A stretch of DNA of 64,000 nt, taken from Caprella mutica. Lineage: Eukaryota; Arthropoda; Malacostraca; Amphipoda; Caprellidae. The stretch lies in contig CANNZV010001028.1 of assembly GCA_947561585.1 (NCBI GenBank), forward strand, positions 62,001-126,000, written 5' to 3'. A model generated the notes under the pieces. It ran no database searches and was not told the DNA's origin. It was given only the letters and a program-made list of their open reading frames with translations. Positions within the stretch are counted from its first letter, which is position 1, and every line of letters begins with the position of its first letter. This document shows positions 12,585 through 24,000 of this stretch, piece by piece. Both the position numbers and the translations under genes were made by a program.

Positions 12585-14152
12585 AACCATGTGTAATTTA
12601 CCACATTACAACCACATGTCAATTACCATTTCAATAACAGATGCTAACCATGTGTAATTTACCACATTACAACCACATGTCAATTACCATTTCAATAACA
12701 GATGCTAACCATGTGTAATTTACCACATTAAAACCACTTGTCAATGACCATTTCAATAACAGATGTTAACCATGTGTAATTTACCACATTAAAACCACAT
12801 GTCAATTACCATTTCAATAACAGATGCTAACCATGTGTAATTTACCACATTAAAACCACATGTCGATTACCATTTCAATAACAGATGCTAACCATGTGTA
12901 ATTTACCACATTAAAACCACATGTCAATTACCATTTCAATAACAGATGCTAACCATGTGTAATTTACCACATTAAAACCACTTGTCAATGACCATTTCAA
13001 TAACAGATGCTAACCATGTGTAATTTACCACATTAAAACCACATGTCAATTACCATTTCAATAACAGATGCTAACCATGTGTAATTTACCACATTAAAAC
13101 CACATGTCAATTACCATTTCAATAACAGATGCTAACCATGTGTAATTTACCACATTAAAACCACATGTCAATTACCATTTCAATAACAGATGCTAACCAT
13201 GTGTAATTTACCACATTAAAACCACATGTCAATTACCATTTCAATAACAGATGCTAACCATGTGTAATTTACCACATTAAAACCACATGTCAATTACCAT
13301 TTCAATAACAGATGTTAACCATGTGTAATTTACCACATTAAAACCACTTGTCAATGACCATTTCAATAACAGATGCTAACCATGTGTAATTTACCACATT
13401 AAAACCACTTGTCAATGACCATTTCAATAACAGATGCTAACCATGTGTAATTTACCACATTAAAACCACTTGTCAATGACCATTTCAATAACAGATGTTA
13501 ACCATGTGTAATTTACCACATTAAAACCACATGTCAATGACCATTTCAATAACAGATGTTAACCATGTGTAATTTACCACATTAAAACCACATGTCAATG
13601 ACCATTTCAATAACAGATGTTAACCATGCATAATATACCACATTAAAACCACATGTCAATGACCATTTCAATAACAGATGTTAACCATGCATAATATACC
13701 ACATTAAAACCACATGTCAATGACCATTTCAATAACAGATGTTAACCATGTGTAATTTACCACATTAAAACCACATGTCAATGACCATTTCAATAACAGA
13801 TTTTAACCATGTGTAATATACCACATTAAAACCACATGTCAATGACCATTTCAATAACAGATGTTAACCATGCATAATATACCACATTAAAACCACATAT
13901 CAATGACCATTTCAATAACAGATGTTAACCATGTGTAATTTACCACATTAAAACCACATGTCAATGACCATTTCAATAACAGATTTTAACCATGTGTAAT
14001 TTACCACATTAAAACCACATGTCAATGACCATTTCAATAACAGATTTTAACCATGTGTAATTTACCACATTACAACCACATGCCAATGACCATTTCAATA
14101 ACAGATTTTAACCATGTGTAATTTACCATATTACAACCACATGCCAATTACC
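12585..14152 (+). repeat. 61-bp tandem array, copy B
   Basis: About 26 units of the 61-bp repeat. Differences from copy A are block-wise: GATGCTAACC dominates to about 13450, GATGTTAACC or GATTTTAACC follow, and a CATGCATAATATACC variant appears several times between 13620 and 13900. Copy B therefore diversified by local amplification after the two copies separated. Confidence 0.95.
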
Positions 14153-14224
14153 ATGTTTTATGTTTATAATAAATATCTATAACATATGGTTTCAGTATAG
14201 TTTTAAACATGTGGTTATGATATT

Positions 14225-14440
14225 GCGTAACCACATGGTTAACATCTGTTATTGAAATGGTAATTAACATGTGGTTTCAATGTGGTATATTACACATGGT
14301 TAAAATCTGTTATTGAAATGGTAATTGACATGTGGTTTCAATGTGGTAAATTACACATGGTTAACATCTGTTATTGAAATGGTAATTGACATGTGGTTTC
14401 AATGTGGTAAATTACACATGGTTAACATCTGTTATTTAAG
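14225..14440 (-). repeat. Inverted 61-bp units, copy B
   Basis: Reverse-complement units follow a hinge that is nearly identical to 3593-3650. After them comes a palindromic stretch (CCACATGGCATCCATGTG) and the right terminal repeat, parts that copy A lacks. Confidence 0.85.
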
Positions 14441-14748
14441 TTTTTTGGTTGTTTCAATGTGGATGATACACCTTAAAAACGTATTGCCATATTATAACCA
14501 TCCAACCACATGGCATCCATGTGTATGCCATGTGGAAATGTTTGCAGGGATCACCTATAAGTCTATATGATAGAGGTAAAAGAATGAGAGTAGATGAGAG
14601 TAGAAGAAGAGAGATGGAGAGAAAAGGAGAAGTGATGTAAAGAGTAACGTAGGAGAGAGATGTAAATAATCATAATAATGTAATTAAGAAAAAGGTACGT
14701 GAAAGCGTACGTGCAATTTAAGTATATATATAATATTGGTGAATAAGC

Positions 14749-14891
14749 TTAATGAGTAAGCTTTGAGAGAAAGCTTGATAATTATTTTGATTATTTGCGC
14801 TTAATGAGTAAGCTTTGAGAGAAAGCTTGATAATTATTTTGATTATTTGCGCTTAATGAGTAAGCTTTGAGAGAAAGCTTGATGATTATTT
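14749..14891 (+). repeat. 52-bp direct repeat, 2.75 copies, in LARD interior
   Basis: Units start at 14749, 14801 and 14853 with TTAATGAGTAAGCTTTGAGA and contain two AAGCTT palindromes each. The first two are identical. The third changes near GATGATTATTT and ends early. Confidence 0.9.
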
Positions 14892-17800
14892 TTGGTGATA
14901 ATTTTGATGAAATATAATTTTGAAGAGTATAAGATTTATAATGGATGAAAGATATCCAAGTTTTTAATTGAACTAAGTGATTTATGATTTTTATCAAAGG
15001 TTGAAGCGAACCTACATGACTAATGAAATATTATATATATGATAAAAGGTCAAGGAGTACCTATATGATATAATGATGATATATATGAAGTTATAATTAT
15101 CTATGGCAAGAAAGGTAGATAAATGGAGTTACCATATAAGGAGTAAGAGGCTAGTTAGTGAGTAAGTGAAGAGGCTCAAACTAGTGACGCAAATGGTAAT
15201 TCAGGTAGGAATAAGTTGAAGTATGAAAGTCTAAGAGAGTATATTCTACGGCTGGAACAAATAGCAGTTGATAAGAAATCTTTGATAATTCTACTGTCAA
15301 GCTTGTATCCTTGTTGCGTTCGAAATGAAATATTTCGAAATGAAGTAATCGTTTAGAAAACGAATTAAGATTATTAATGATAATGATGAAAAGTTCATGG
15401 TGAACTTAAATGATGATGAAAAGTTCTTGGTGAACTTTGTAATAATAAATGAGGTAATAATGTTTATCTCTATGAGAGAAATGACTCTCACGGTAAAAAG
15501 AATGCTAAGAAGCAATTTATATGATAAATAATGTTTGATTATTGATGAGAAATGAGTTCTCGATTTACTGAATAATCAAAACAGCTTTGCAAAATATGCA
15601 AACTTGACAATAGAATGATAATAAATAATACTAATATCTTTCAATACTAACATCTTTCAATACTAACATCTTTTTTAAATATTTCTAAACATCTTAATAA
15701 ACATTCATTAATATTTGCAAAATATTGGCAATCAGTTAAGAACAATAAGTCATTAAAATTAATTGCAAATAGTTACAGTCTAGAATTGCTTAGTCGACAA
15801 TAATGTTTAGCTTCTACCGGACACAGAGAATATGAGAACGTGTGAGAGAAAAAGAGTGTATGATATCGTGAAAGGGACAGAATTGTTGACAAGCTGCTAG
15901 TCAATAATTCGCATTTAAATAATCATGATCAAATAAGAATTTTGATTATTAACTTGTGGTATAAAAGAGCGTTTGGTGAAAGTTATTCTTTTTATTAAGA
16001 CTTTCGTTTATGACTTGCTAAATTAAAAAATCAGAACATCAAATAATTTTAAAGATATGATCAGTTAAATAGAAATTCAAATTTCATTATTAACGTTGAG
16101 TTATTGTTTTTAAATTAATTTTCTAAAGTAAAAATAAAGAACATGAATATATGATAAAATTCAAGCAGTATTTGCCAAAACTGCATAATAAAAAACATAT
16201 TAGTAAAGTAGCTAACATCCTACAATCTTATTTGAATGTTTATAAAATTTATTATGCATCATTTTTAAGGTTAATTTAAAGATTGATTAATCTACTCAAA
16301 TCAATGACCGATCTAAATAAATCGAAAGGATAAACAAATAAATTAATTATTTAAAAATTCATTTTTCAAATATCTCTAAATTAAGTTATCAAATTTCCAT
16401 TTTTAATTACAATCTTTTAAATAAATAAAAATTAATTACCATTAAATTAACGGTCATTTAACTAATTTGAATAAAATATTTTGAATTTATGAATTAAAGC
16501 TAACATCTCTTTACATTGAAATTTGAAACAACTTTTCTATTAGTGAAATTAACATCTTTTACTTATATAGAAATTATATTATTACTCTATAAATTTAATT
16601 ATGTGTTAATTTTAAGTATTCATATATATTTCTGTGTTAGATTTAAGTCTTATATATTATAGTATATAGCACGCATTTAAAGTAGAAATAAATACACATG
16701 CAGTAGGTATACTAAAGATACGTATACAATCAGCTGAGCGCTAGAGATACACATTACAATCAGTTGATGTAGGTACATTGTAGGTATGTATTGAACACAT
16801 AAAGAAATAGCATAGTGACGCCTCATAAGCTGAGCGCATAGAAAACGAACTTATAGAAAACTCAAGAAGGAATACTGAAATATAAACGTTAAATCAGACT
16901 AAATTAAACTTTTATACGAAACATGAATGAATAAATTTTTAACTCGTTTGATAATTTTAATTTAATGATTGATTAATATTTTTAAATTATTATTTCATGT
17001 AAATCTTAATCAAAAACATTTTATTTTATTTTTGTCAACCCTAATTGGAACATCACTTACGAAAATCTTCTCTATATTTGATTAAAAATCAAATTACCAT
17101 ATTCTTATTTTTTTTTGATAATTTTGATTACAAAACGTTATTAAATTTTCATATTTTAATTACAGCAACATAAATTCACTAATTTTATTTAATTTTTTTG
17201 ATAGTCATGTCATCTATTATTTACATAGGACATTTGCATTCTAAGTTTAAGAAAAATTATTTAGGTAGAATTTATTTTTAATATTAATTATCAAGGTTAT
17301 TATTCTACTAAATTATTTAATTAGTTAATGTAATTGTCCCAAAAATTAAAATTCACATGTCTATCAATATTCTTTTACAGAACATTTTTAAACTAACATG
17401 ATCTTCTTCCAGCAGCCAAACAAGCGGCATTAAGTTTAAATTATGGAAACACGGGAATTTAAACTTGGAAAAAGGGGGGAATAGAAGGAACTATATAGGA
17501 AAACAATAGAACATTCTAATTAAATTGGAAAGAAAATAAATCATTAAATTTTAAACAAACTAATAAATTATAACTTGAATTTTAATATTTCAAATTTTAA
17601 CGTAAATATTTATGAAAAAGTTTGATATAATTTTAAATTAGAAGTTTTATAATTTTAAATTACTTTGAATATTAATGAACAATTTGAGTGAAAAATAACT
17701 TGAAATATGAAAGTGAATATTTAAATTACAATTTTTACAAATTTAATATTTAAAAATAATTTCATTTCGATAAGATTGAAAAGAATAATTATTACATAGT

Positions 17801-18150
17801 TTTAGTGTCTAGATTTTAAGGATCTTTTCTTTTACGCATATATTATTCTGATGTATTCTTAATCCTTGATGTTGGTTACTAAAATTGGGATTTAATGTAT
17901 TATAATTGGTTATTATCAAATATTATTTTATGTGTTTTTACGATATTATAATAATAATCAATTATTATTTTGAGATAAAAGGCAAACGAGATCTTGCTAT
18001 TTAAATTTGGTTTTATGAAAATAGTTATAAAATTTTTAATGAACATACTCCTACCAGTTAAATAACTAAATAAACTGAATTGAGTTTTGATTAGAACAAT
18101 CAAAAGCAAAATCAACTTTGTGTTTTTGATTATACAAAGTTGACTTTGTC
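14892..18150 (+). other. LARD 3' interior, non-coding
   Basis: AT-rich with frequent stops. I see no retroviral-type protease, RT or integrase motif and no envelope-like frame. Poly-purine tracts and oligo-T runs are scattered. The stretch ends at the polypurine tract. Confidence 0.6.
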
Positions 18151-18167
18151 TGAAAAGGGGGGAGCTA
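18151..18167 (+). other. Polypurine tract
   Basis: TGAAAAGGGGGGAGCTA lies immediately before the TG of the 3' LTR. In LTR elements this tract primes plus-strand synthesis. Its intact G run and the nearly identical LTRs suggest a fairly recent insertion. Confidence 0.8.
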
Positions 18168-18539
18168 TGTAGAGTCCATGTGATTACCCTGTAATAGTTA
18201 GCATATAAATAGCAAGCACTCAATGCCTTGAGAGGCAGTTAGTTAGTTGAGTGTAGTGGAGTGGCAACACTCACTTAGAGTGTGACGCTCACACTCAGTT
18301 GGAGATATACATTGGCTCGTGTTAATACCCACTCTCCCATTGGGACTCCTATCATGTCTAATGATATGGATCCCTACTCTATACCCTATCTATCCCTTTA
18401 ATATGTAAGCTACCTTAATCTGTATCGTAAGATAATTAATAAACTAATAAAACTCCCTAACTATTTCAATGAACCCTGTTTGAACCCTATTATATTATTT
18501 AATCTGATATAAACTCTTGCGTAACTAGAGGTAGCGACA
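18168..18539 (+). repeat. 3' LTR
   Basis: Partner of 8170-8541. It keeps TATAAATAG at about 18204-18212, a plausible TATA box near the U3/R boundary, and AATAAAACTCC about 240 bases later as a candidate poly(A) signal. It is followed by the target duplication TACC. Confidence 0.9.
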
Positions 18540-20340
18540 TACCACTTAATCATGTATATCAGTCGTAATTAACATACTAGGTAACTTAGTTAACAGAACA
18601 ACACAAGTAGAAATGTTGATTCCTAACAAGTAGGTTAATATCACATGAAAAGTTCATAATTAACTCTTAAATCTCTAATTTGCCTCCATCGCCTGGCAAC
18701 TCGTTCAGTTAAAAACCACGTTTATATATATTATGATTAATAAATTCACATAAATTTGATGGCAAATACTCCGGAACATTCCATATTTACATCATAGAAA
18801 ACACAAGGGGAAAAAACCATCACGAAGAGCGCAATGGCATAAAAGCCGAAGAGAGTATGTTGCGCGCCATCTTTATCCATTAATTCTAGCGACAGTAATT
18901 AGATATCATAGGACCACTTTGAACAGCTGATTGAACTATAAACGCCATGATGAGCTGGCCTGATAAACTATAGACGGCCATGTAATGCCCCCCCCCCCAA
19001 ACCCCACTGCCAGGTCATTAAACAATCATGAAGTGTGCAGTACAATAAACTAGCGGATACAACAAACTACATTAATCATGAAATCAAAAGAGGGATTGCA
19101 TAATACTAATAATTTTTAGAAATAAGGTAAAATAAAAGAGGAATACAATTTTTTTTAAATGAAACAAATGAAAAATTATTTAGATTAGTTATTTATTGAG
19201 TATACCTATTTAATAATATTGTTTATTTTAATCAAAAAATAAAATGAGAAATAACACAGAAAGATGTAACTCTCGGACTATTGGGGCGTCGGACTAATGA
19301 GGCGTCGGATTCATGGCACGTCCCCCCACTCTCCTGTACATTCATAATTATGCAATGTAATTTTGTAAATAATGTCTTTGTTTTATTTTTATTTTATAAA
19401 ATATATGAGGAAAATTTATTAATATCAATAAAATTGGAAAAATAAAAAATACGTTCAAACTAGGGTGAGTTACCGAGTTATTGGACTATACCTCATTTTC
19501 AATCACAAGATTGAGATTAAAATTGAAGTTCAATGCTAGTTAAAGTAAGTATACTTTACTCGTGATGATCACCAGTGAGGTTTAGTCTCAATTTGTTCCT
19601 GCTAATCATTGCTCCATCTTACATAGTCGAAAACATTTTAGCCAACTGATTATTTTTCTACATCAAATTTTACTTACTTCTGTGCCTATGAATTATATTT
19701 TAATTGGTATCATTGATACCTGGATGTATCATGGATACCAATATAAATTACTAGTTAAATATTAATACTAACTCGGAACTTATCCCAATTGAAGAAGTTA
19801 TTGTTTTTCTGTAACTTTCTACCATAATTGCACAATTATTAATTTGTCTAAACAAAATAATTAAATAATTATAATCAAAAAAGTGTACATTTTGTCACTG
19901 TTGACCCTAACGGGGAAGTGATGAAGATATTTGAAGTGATTAAAGTGAATATAGTCATTGATATCGAGTAAAGATGTAGTTTCGATACATTTTGATAGAT
20001 CGAAATTGTACCATAAACAATATGGAGCCTTAGTTTATATTTTTAAACGTAATTAAGTAATATAATAGATATAAAATTACTGGTGTTGTTTCGACACATT
20101 TTGATAGATTTTAAATTTTCAAACGATTTGGAGCTTAACATTTTGAAAGATTTCGAATTCTACCTTAAATGATACGGAAATAGTATTTATATTTCTTGAA
20201 GTGGCTACCAGCGCAACGAATTTGTTACAAACTGATATCGAATCGATTGGAGTAAATGCTTGCCAGGTTATTTAATTCGTGGCATTCGTCGCTGCAGGTG
20301 GTGAAGAGGGTCATGTGCATACTTTTGTGGAGGTCTTTAT
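18540..20340. other. Intergenic region upstream of the lectin-like gene
   Basis: No gene recognised. It holds one copy of a dispersed repeat (18985-19075). The motif GATACCTGGATGTATCATGGATACC-like near 19710-19740 is a short palindromic cluster of GGTATC/GATACC. Confidence 0.45.
18985..19075 (+). repeat. Dispersed repeat, copy 1
   Basis: CCCCCCCCC with CAGGTCATTAAACAATCATGAAG, then GTGCAGTACAATAAACTAGCGGATACA. The same order occurs at 21565-21655. The copies share about 75 bases with scattered changes. Origin unknown. Confidence 0.65.
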
Positions 20341-20348
20341 TTTCGTTG

Positions 20349-20375
20349 TATATAACCAGTATTAGGAGCGATTAG
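20349..20375 (+). promoter_or_regulatory. Possible core promoter of the lectin-like gene
   Basis: TATATAA at 20349-20355 is followed about 20 bases later by GATTAGTTAAA, which could be an initiator. The first coding ATG is at 20839. TTTCAG at 20755-20760 may end a 5' UTR intron. This is pattern-based only. Confidence 0.3.
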
Positions 20376-20838
20376 TTAAAAGTTCGTTTCAATACAACTT
20401 CTGTGACTGAGTTAATAAATTTGAGTGAAATGTTAAATGTGTGAAAACATTTTATTGGTCCCTTATTTGTTCAGTTATAAAATAGTTATCTATGGAAGAA
20501 GTGACCGCAGTTTCAGCTGAAATTATTTTACTTACATAACTTCAAATTATCGAATAATTTATTACTGTTAGCATAATTTGTTTATTCAATGCGAATTGAT
20601 ATTTTTCTGTAATGTTTACTTTTTGGGCAAATAATTGTATTTGTTTAAAAACTGAATAAAAATTTTGGAAAGAAGTACATTCATCGCATGGTGACTAATT
20701 CTAAAATTAATTAAAATTTAATTCTTGAAATACTTCTTTATGTTGATATATTAGTTTCAGGTGATGATCATTATTTACAATTGGGTAAAACTGAGAAGTC
20801 AAATTAATAATAGAAGGAGCAGAGTAACTATAACCTAA

Positions 20839-21076
20839 ATGCTGACAAGTTTCAAACTCTTACTCCCTTTGGGAGTTCTTGGCTGTGTATCCTGTCACTG
20901 GATCTGTGATTCGGCACAGAAACCATGCAATGATGTAACACTGGAAAGCGACTACATCAAAGAAGGTTTGGCAGACTGGTTTCACGAGTCAACAGAAGTC
21001 AAAGGAATGGTCACGGAGAGTATTTGTGCCATGGTTTGTGGCACTCAAAACTGTGCCGCCTTCTTCTCCACTCAAG
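20839..21076 (+). CDS. Lectin-like gene, exon 1
   Basis: Encodes the signal peptide and most of the cysteine-rich module, ending CAAFFSTQ. The donor is CAAG|GTGAGA. It ends in phase 1 (the lone G completes GAT, Asp, with exon 2). The Met at 20839 is the only one giving an N-terminal hydrophobic leader. Confidence 0.85.
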
Positions 21077-24000
21077 GTGAGAAACTTGTCAATACCTTGC
21101 AGAAACCTAGTATTTAAAACCTAGTCTCTTAAGTTATTGTCTGAATATTTATTACCTAGTATCTTAAATCATTAGCAGATTATTTAATACCTAGTTACAT
21201 TAATCATTGTCCAAATATTTAATAACTACCCATATTTCTTCATGAATATTGAATACCTATATTAACTTATATCATTGTCTGAATATTTGATACCTATAAT
21301 TTGTTATACCGAATATTCAATACCTTTTGGTCTCATTTTATAATGAATTCATTAAAGAACAAAAATGAAAAAGTTGAAATTATGAGTGCTAAAATGTGTA
21401 TTTTATTTATTATAAGCGGATGACATCATTAATCGTTGTAAAATGACACGTAACATTAGTAATTTTAACTTTTATTTAACATGAGGTTTGAGCGGAAAAT
21501 TCGGTCTTGGAATATTTAATCTCAGGTATAAATAAAACTTATGAATCAGATGTATCGGGGGCGTGCTGCCCCCTCCAGAACCCCTTGTCAGGTCATTTAA
21601 TATTCATGAAGAGTGCAGTACAACAAACTATAGCGGATACAGTAAACTAAATAACGGTTATTTAAGTTGAGAGGCCGAAATTTCCAGACCGAATTTTCCG
21701 AGATTGAAATTTCCGCCCCCCTCAATACCTATAGTATATGACTCTATATCATTGCCTGAATATTTAATACGTATTTTCTTACTGTATTGACTGAATATTC
21801 AGTAGTCAATACCTAGTAGTAATTTTGTGCCTGATTCCTATTTATTCAATATATTTCTCTTGTAGATTCGGTGTGCATTCTTGGCAAACAGACAGAGCTT
21901 CAAACTGACAGCGAATCTTCGGCAAGATTCATCTCGATGAAAGATTGTACCAATGTGGCTCTGAATAAACAAACATTCGTCTCTTCTGTACACTCTAACT
22001 CTCAGTAAGTAATAAAAAACTCATATTATTGAATATGTACTATTTGCTTGCTAACAAATTCCCTCCTAGTGAACCACATTGACTTCTGACAGCCATCTGT
22101 AAGACGTTTGGCTTGTTATTTTGTTCATATCAAAGGAACCTCTGGTACAAAATCTTAAAGGTTCTCTCCACTCTAAACTAATATTTCTCTAGAAATGTTT
22201 TAAATTCGTAGAGCAAAGCTTTTATTTATGTAGCAGTTAATAAAAGAGAAATCGATTAATTATTTTCTTCAAAATTAATTATATAAGAAATATTCACACT
22301 TAATTGTCACTGTCCGACTTTCTAAGATTAAGTAGAAGAAAAAGTGTCTATAACGAACTGTCATATTGTATTATCGTAAATTTGATGGCAATTAGGTATT
22401 TAGGTACACTTTTAGGTACCTAAATATCTACGATCTAAAATCTTTGTAAGATTTTGTTATTGTTTTGAATTTCTCGGCAAACTTTTTCCTTGCTTGAATT
22501 TCAGAGGGTGGAAATTTTTCAAGAATAATTGAAATTACATATTATACATGTAATAAAAATATAGAACCAAATTTGAAATGGTTTGTAGTTTTATAACCAG
22601 TTACCTTAGTTCCAATGAATTGAATAAAGTAATAAAAATTAGAGTGGAGGGGGCCTTTAATAAGAAGTGTTGGTTATAAAAGTTTAAGAGTGAATGCCAG
22701 ACTTTGTAGCGTTCTTACAAGTCAAAAGAGTAATTATAACGAGGATAGACTCAGAAGCCAATAAAGTTCCAATATTGGAAATAAAGTTGGAAATCATCCT
22801 ATATACTATATAGTATACACAGTGTGTCTTTGTCTGTTGGTTGGTTGGTTGGTTGGTTGGTTGGTTGGTTGGTTGCAAGAAAAATGTCACGATTCAACAT
22901 TTAATACCTATATATAATTTGACACAATATTATTCAACACAATTTTTTTAAACACAATTTTTGTCGACACAAATTTTTCGACACGAGTTCTTTGACACAA
23001 ATATTTCAACACAAATTTTTCGACACGAATTTTTTCGACACAAATTTTTCGACACAAATTTTTTCGGCACAAATTTTTTCGACACAAATTTTTCGACACA
23101 AATTTTTTCGGCACAAATTTTTTCGACACAAATTTTTTTGACACAAATTTTTTCAACACAATTTTTTCGACACAAATTTTTTAGACACAAATTTTTCGAC
23201 ACAATTTTTTAGACACAATTTTTTAGACACAAATTTTTCGACACAAATTTTTCGACACAAATTTTTCGACACAAATTTTCTTGACACAAATTTTTTTGAC
23301 AAGTTTTTTCACTTTTTTTTTCCTCTCAAATTGTTTTTCATAATTTTTTTTAACTAAAATTTTTCACATTAATTTTTCAAATAAATTTTCGGAAATACAT
23401 TCCATAGATATATATTTTTCAATTTATATGAATTTTTTCTTTCACTAATGATAGATAACCCATTAATTTTAATGGGAATTACACTAGTTATTAACATAAT
23501 GATGAGTATACAATAGTCATACATATTCAATAAGTTAATTATGGTTGAATAATTTATGAGAACAAAATAATGATAAGAAAGTGAATTACAATTGAAACTA
23601 GAATTATTGTATATCAACTCATGTCAGTTTGAAAGTTTCCTATTTCGATTTGACAATATTTTGACAATGCATAAGAAATTGAATCCAAATATTTTGGCTC
23701 AAATCGTTCTATTTCCAAAGCAAGTAGATTTTTTTTTTGTTCGAATGAAATTACGATTAGCTCTTTGGTTCAGCAGGTTGCACTGTATCCCAAGCATTTA
23801 TTGCATTATGTTTATAAGTTTATTTACTGAATGTTTCTAGTAAAGGATTAATTAGCCTATTAAACAGAGTTATTTAGAGCTTAACCAATGGTCTCCACAC
23901 ATGTCGTCTGAAAACAATTTGAAAAAATGATGTTAAGGACAGAAATTAACCTCTTCTGCTGTGATTAAGAAAATTATCTTAATTCACAACAACAGGTTCT

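Larger units (their letters stand above)
10148..14549 (+). mobile_element. Satellite-bearing DNA element, copy B (complete)
   Basis: The left end CCCTGCAAACATTTCCACATG (first 20 bases identical) is matched by the reverse complement of the right end at about 14529-14549. Order inside: hairpin-rich left end, 22-bp array, tRNA-like relic, truncated hAT MITE, 61-bp array, hinge, inverted 61-bp units, right end. Both outer edges are flanked by AT, which may be a 2-bp target duplication or part of the repeat. No transposase is present. It sits inside the LARD at 8170-18539, so it is younger than that insertion. The superfamily is unrecognised; the plan resembles fold-back elements whose ends contain tandem repeats. 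Confidence 0.8.
8170..18539 (+). mobile_element. Non-autonomous LTR retrotransposon (LARD-like) with nested DNA element
   Basis: Two 372-bp direct repeats (8170-8541 and 18168-18539) begin TGTAGAGTCC and end GCGACA. They differ by about ten substitutions counted by eye. The element is flanked by TACC on each side (8166-8169 and 18540-18543), a 4-bp target duplication. A tRNA-Lys type primer site follows the 5' LTR and a polypurine tract precedes the 3' LTR. Without the satellite element at 10148-14549 the interior is about 5.2 kb, and I find no gag, protease, reverse transcriptase, RNase H or integrase motif in any open frame. The short duplication and primer fit a Ty3/gypsy-like parent, but the lineage cannot be assigned without pol. 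Confidence 0.88.

Noticed and set aside
8598..18150. Hidden gag-pol in the LTR element
   Set aside because: I looked for zinc knuckle, protease, YxDD and integrase patterns in the open frames and saw none; frames are under about 110 codons outside the arrays.
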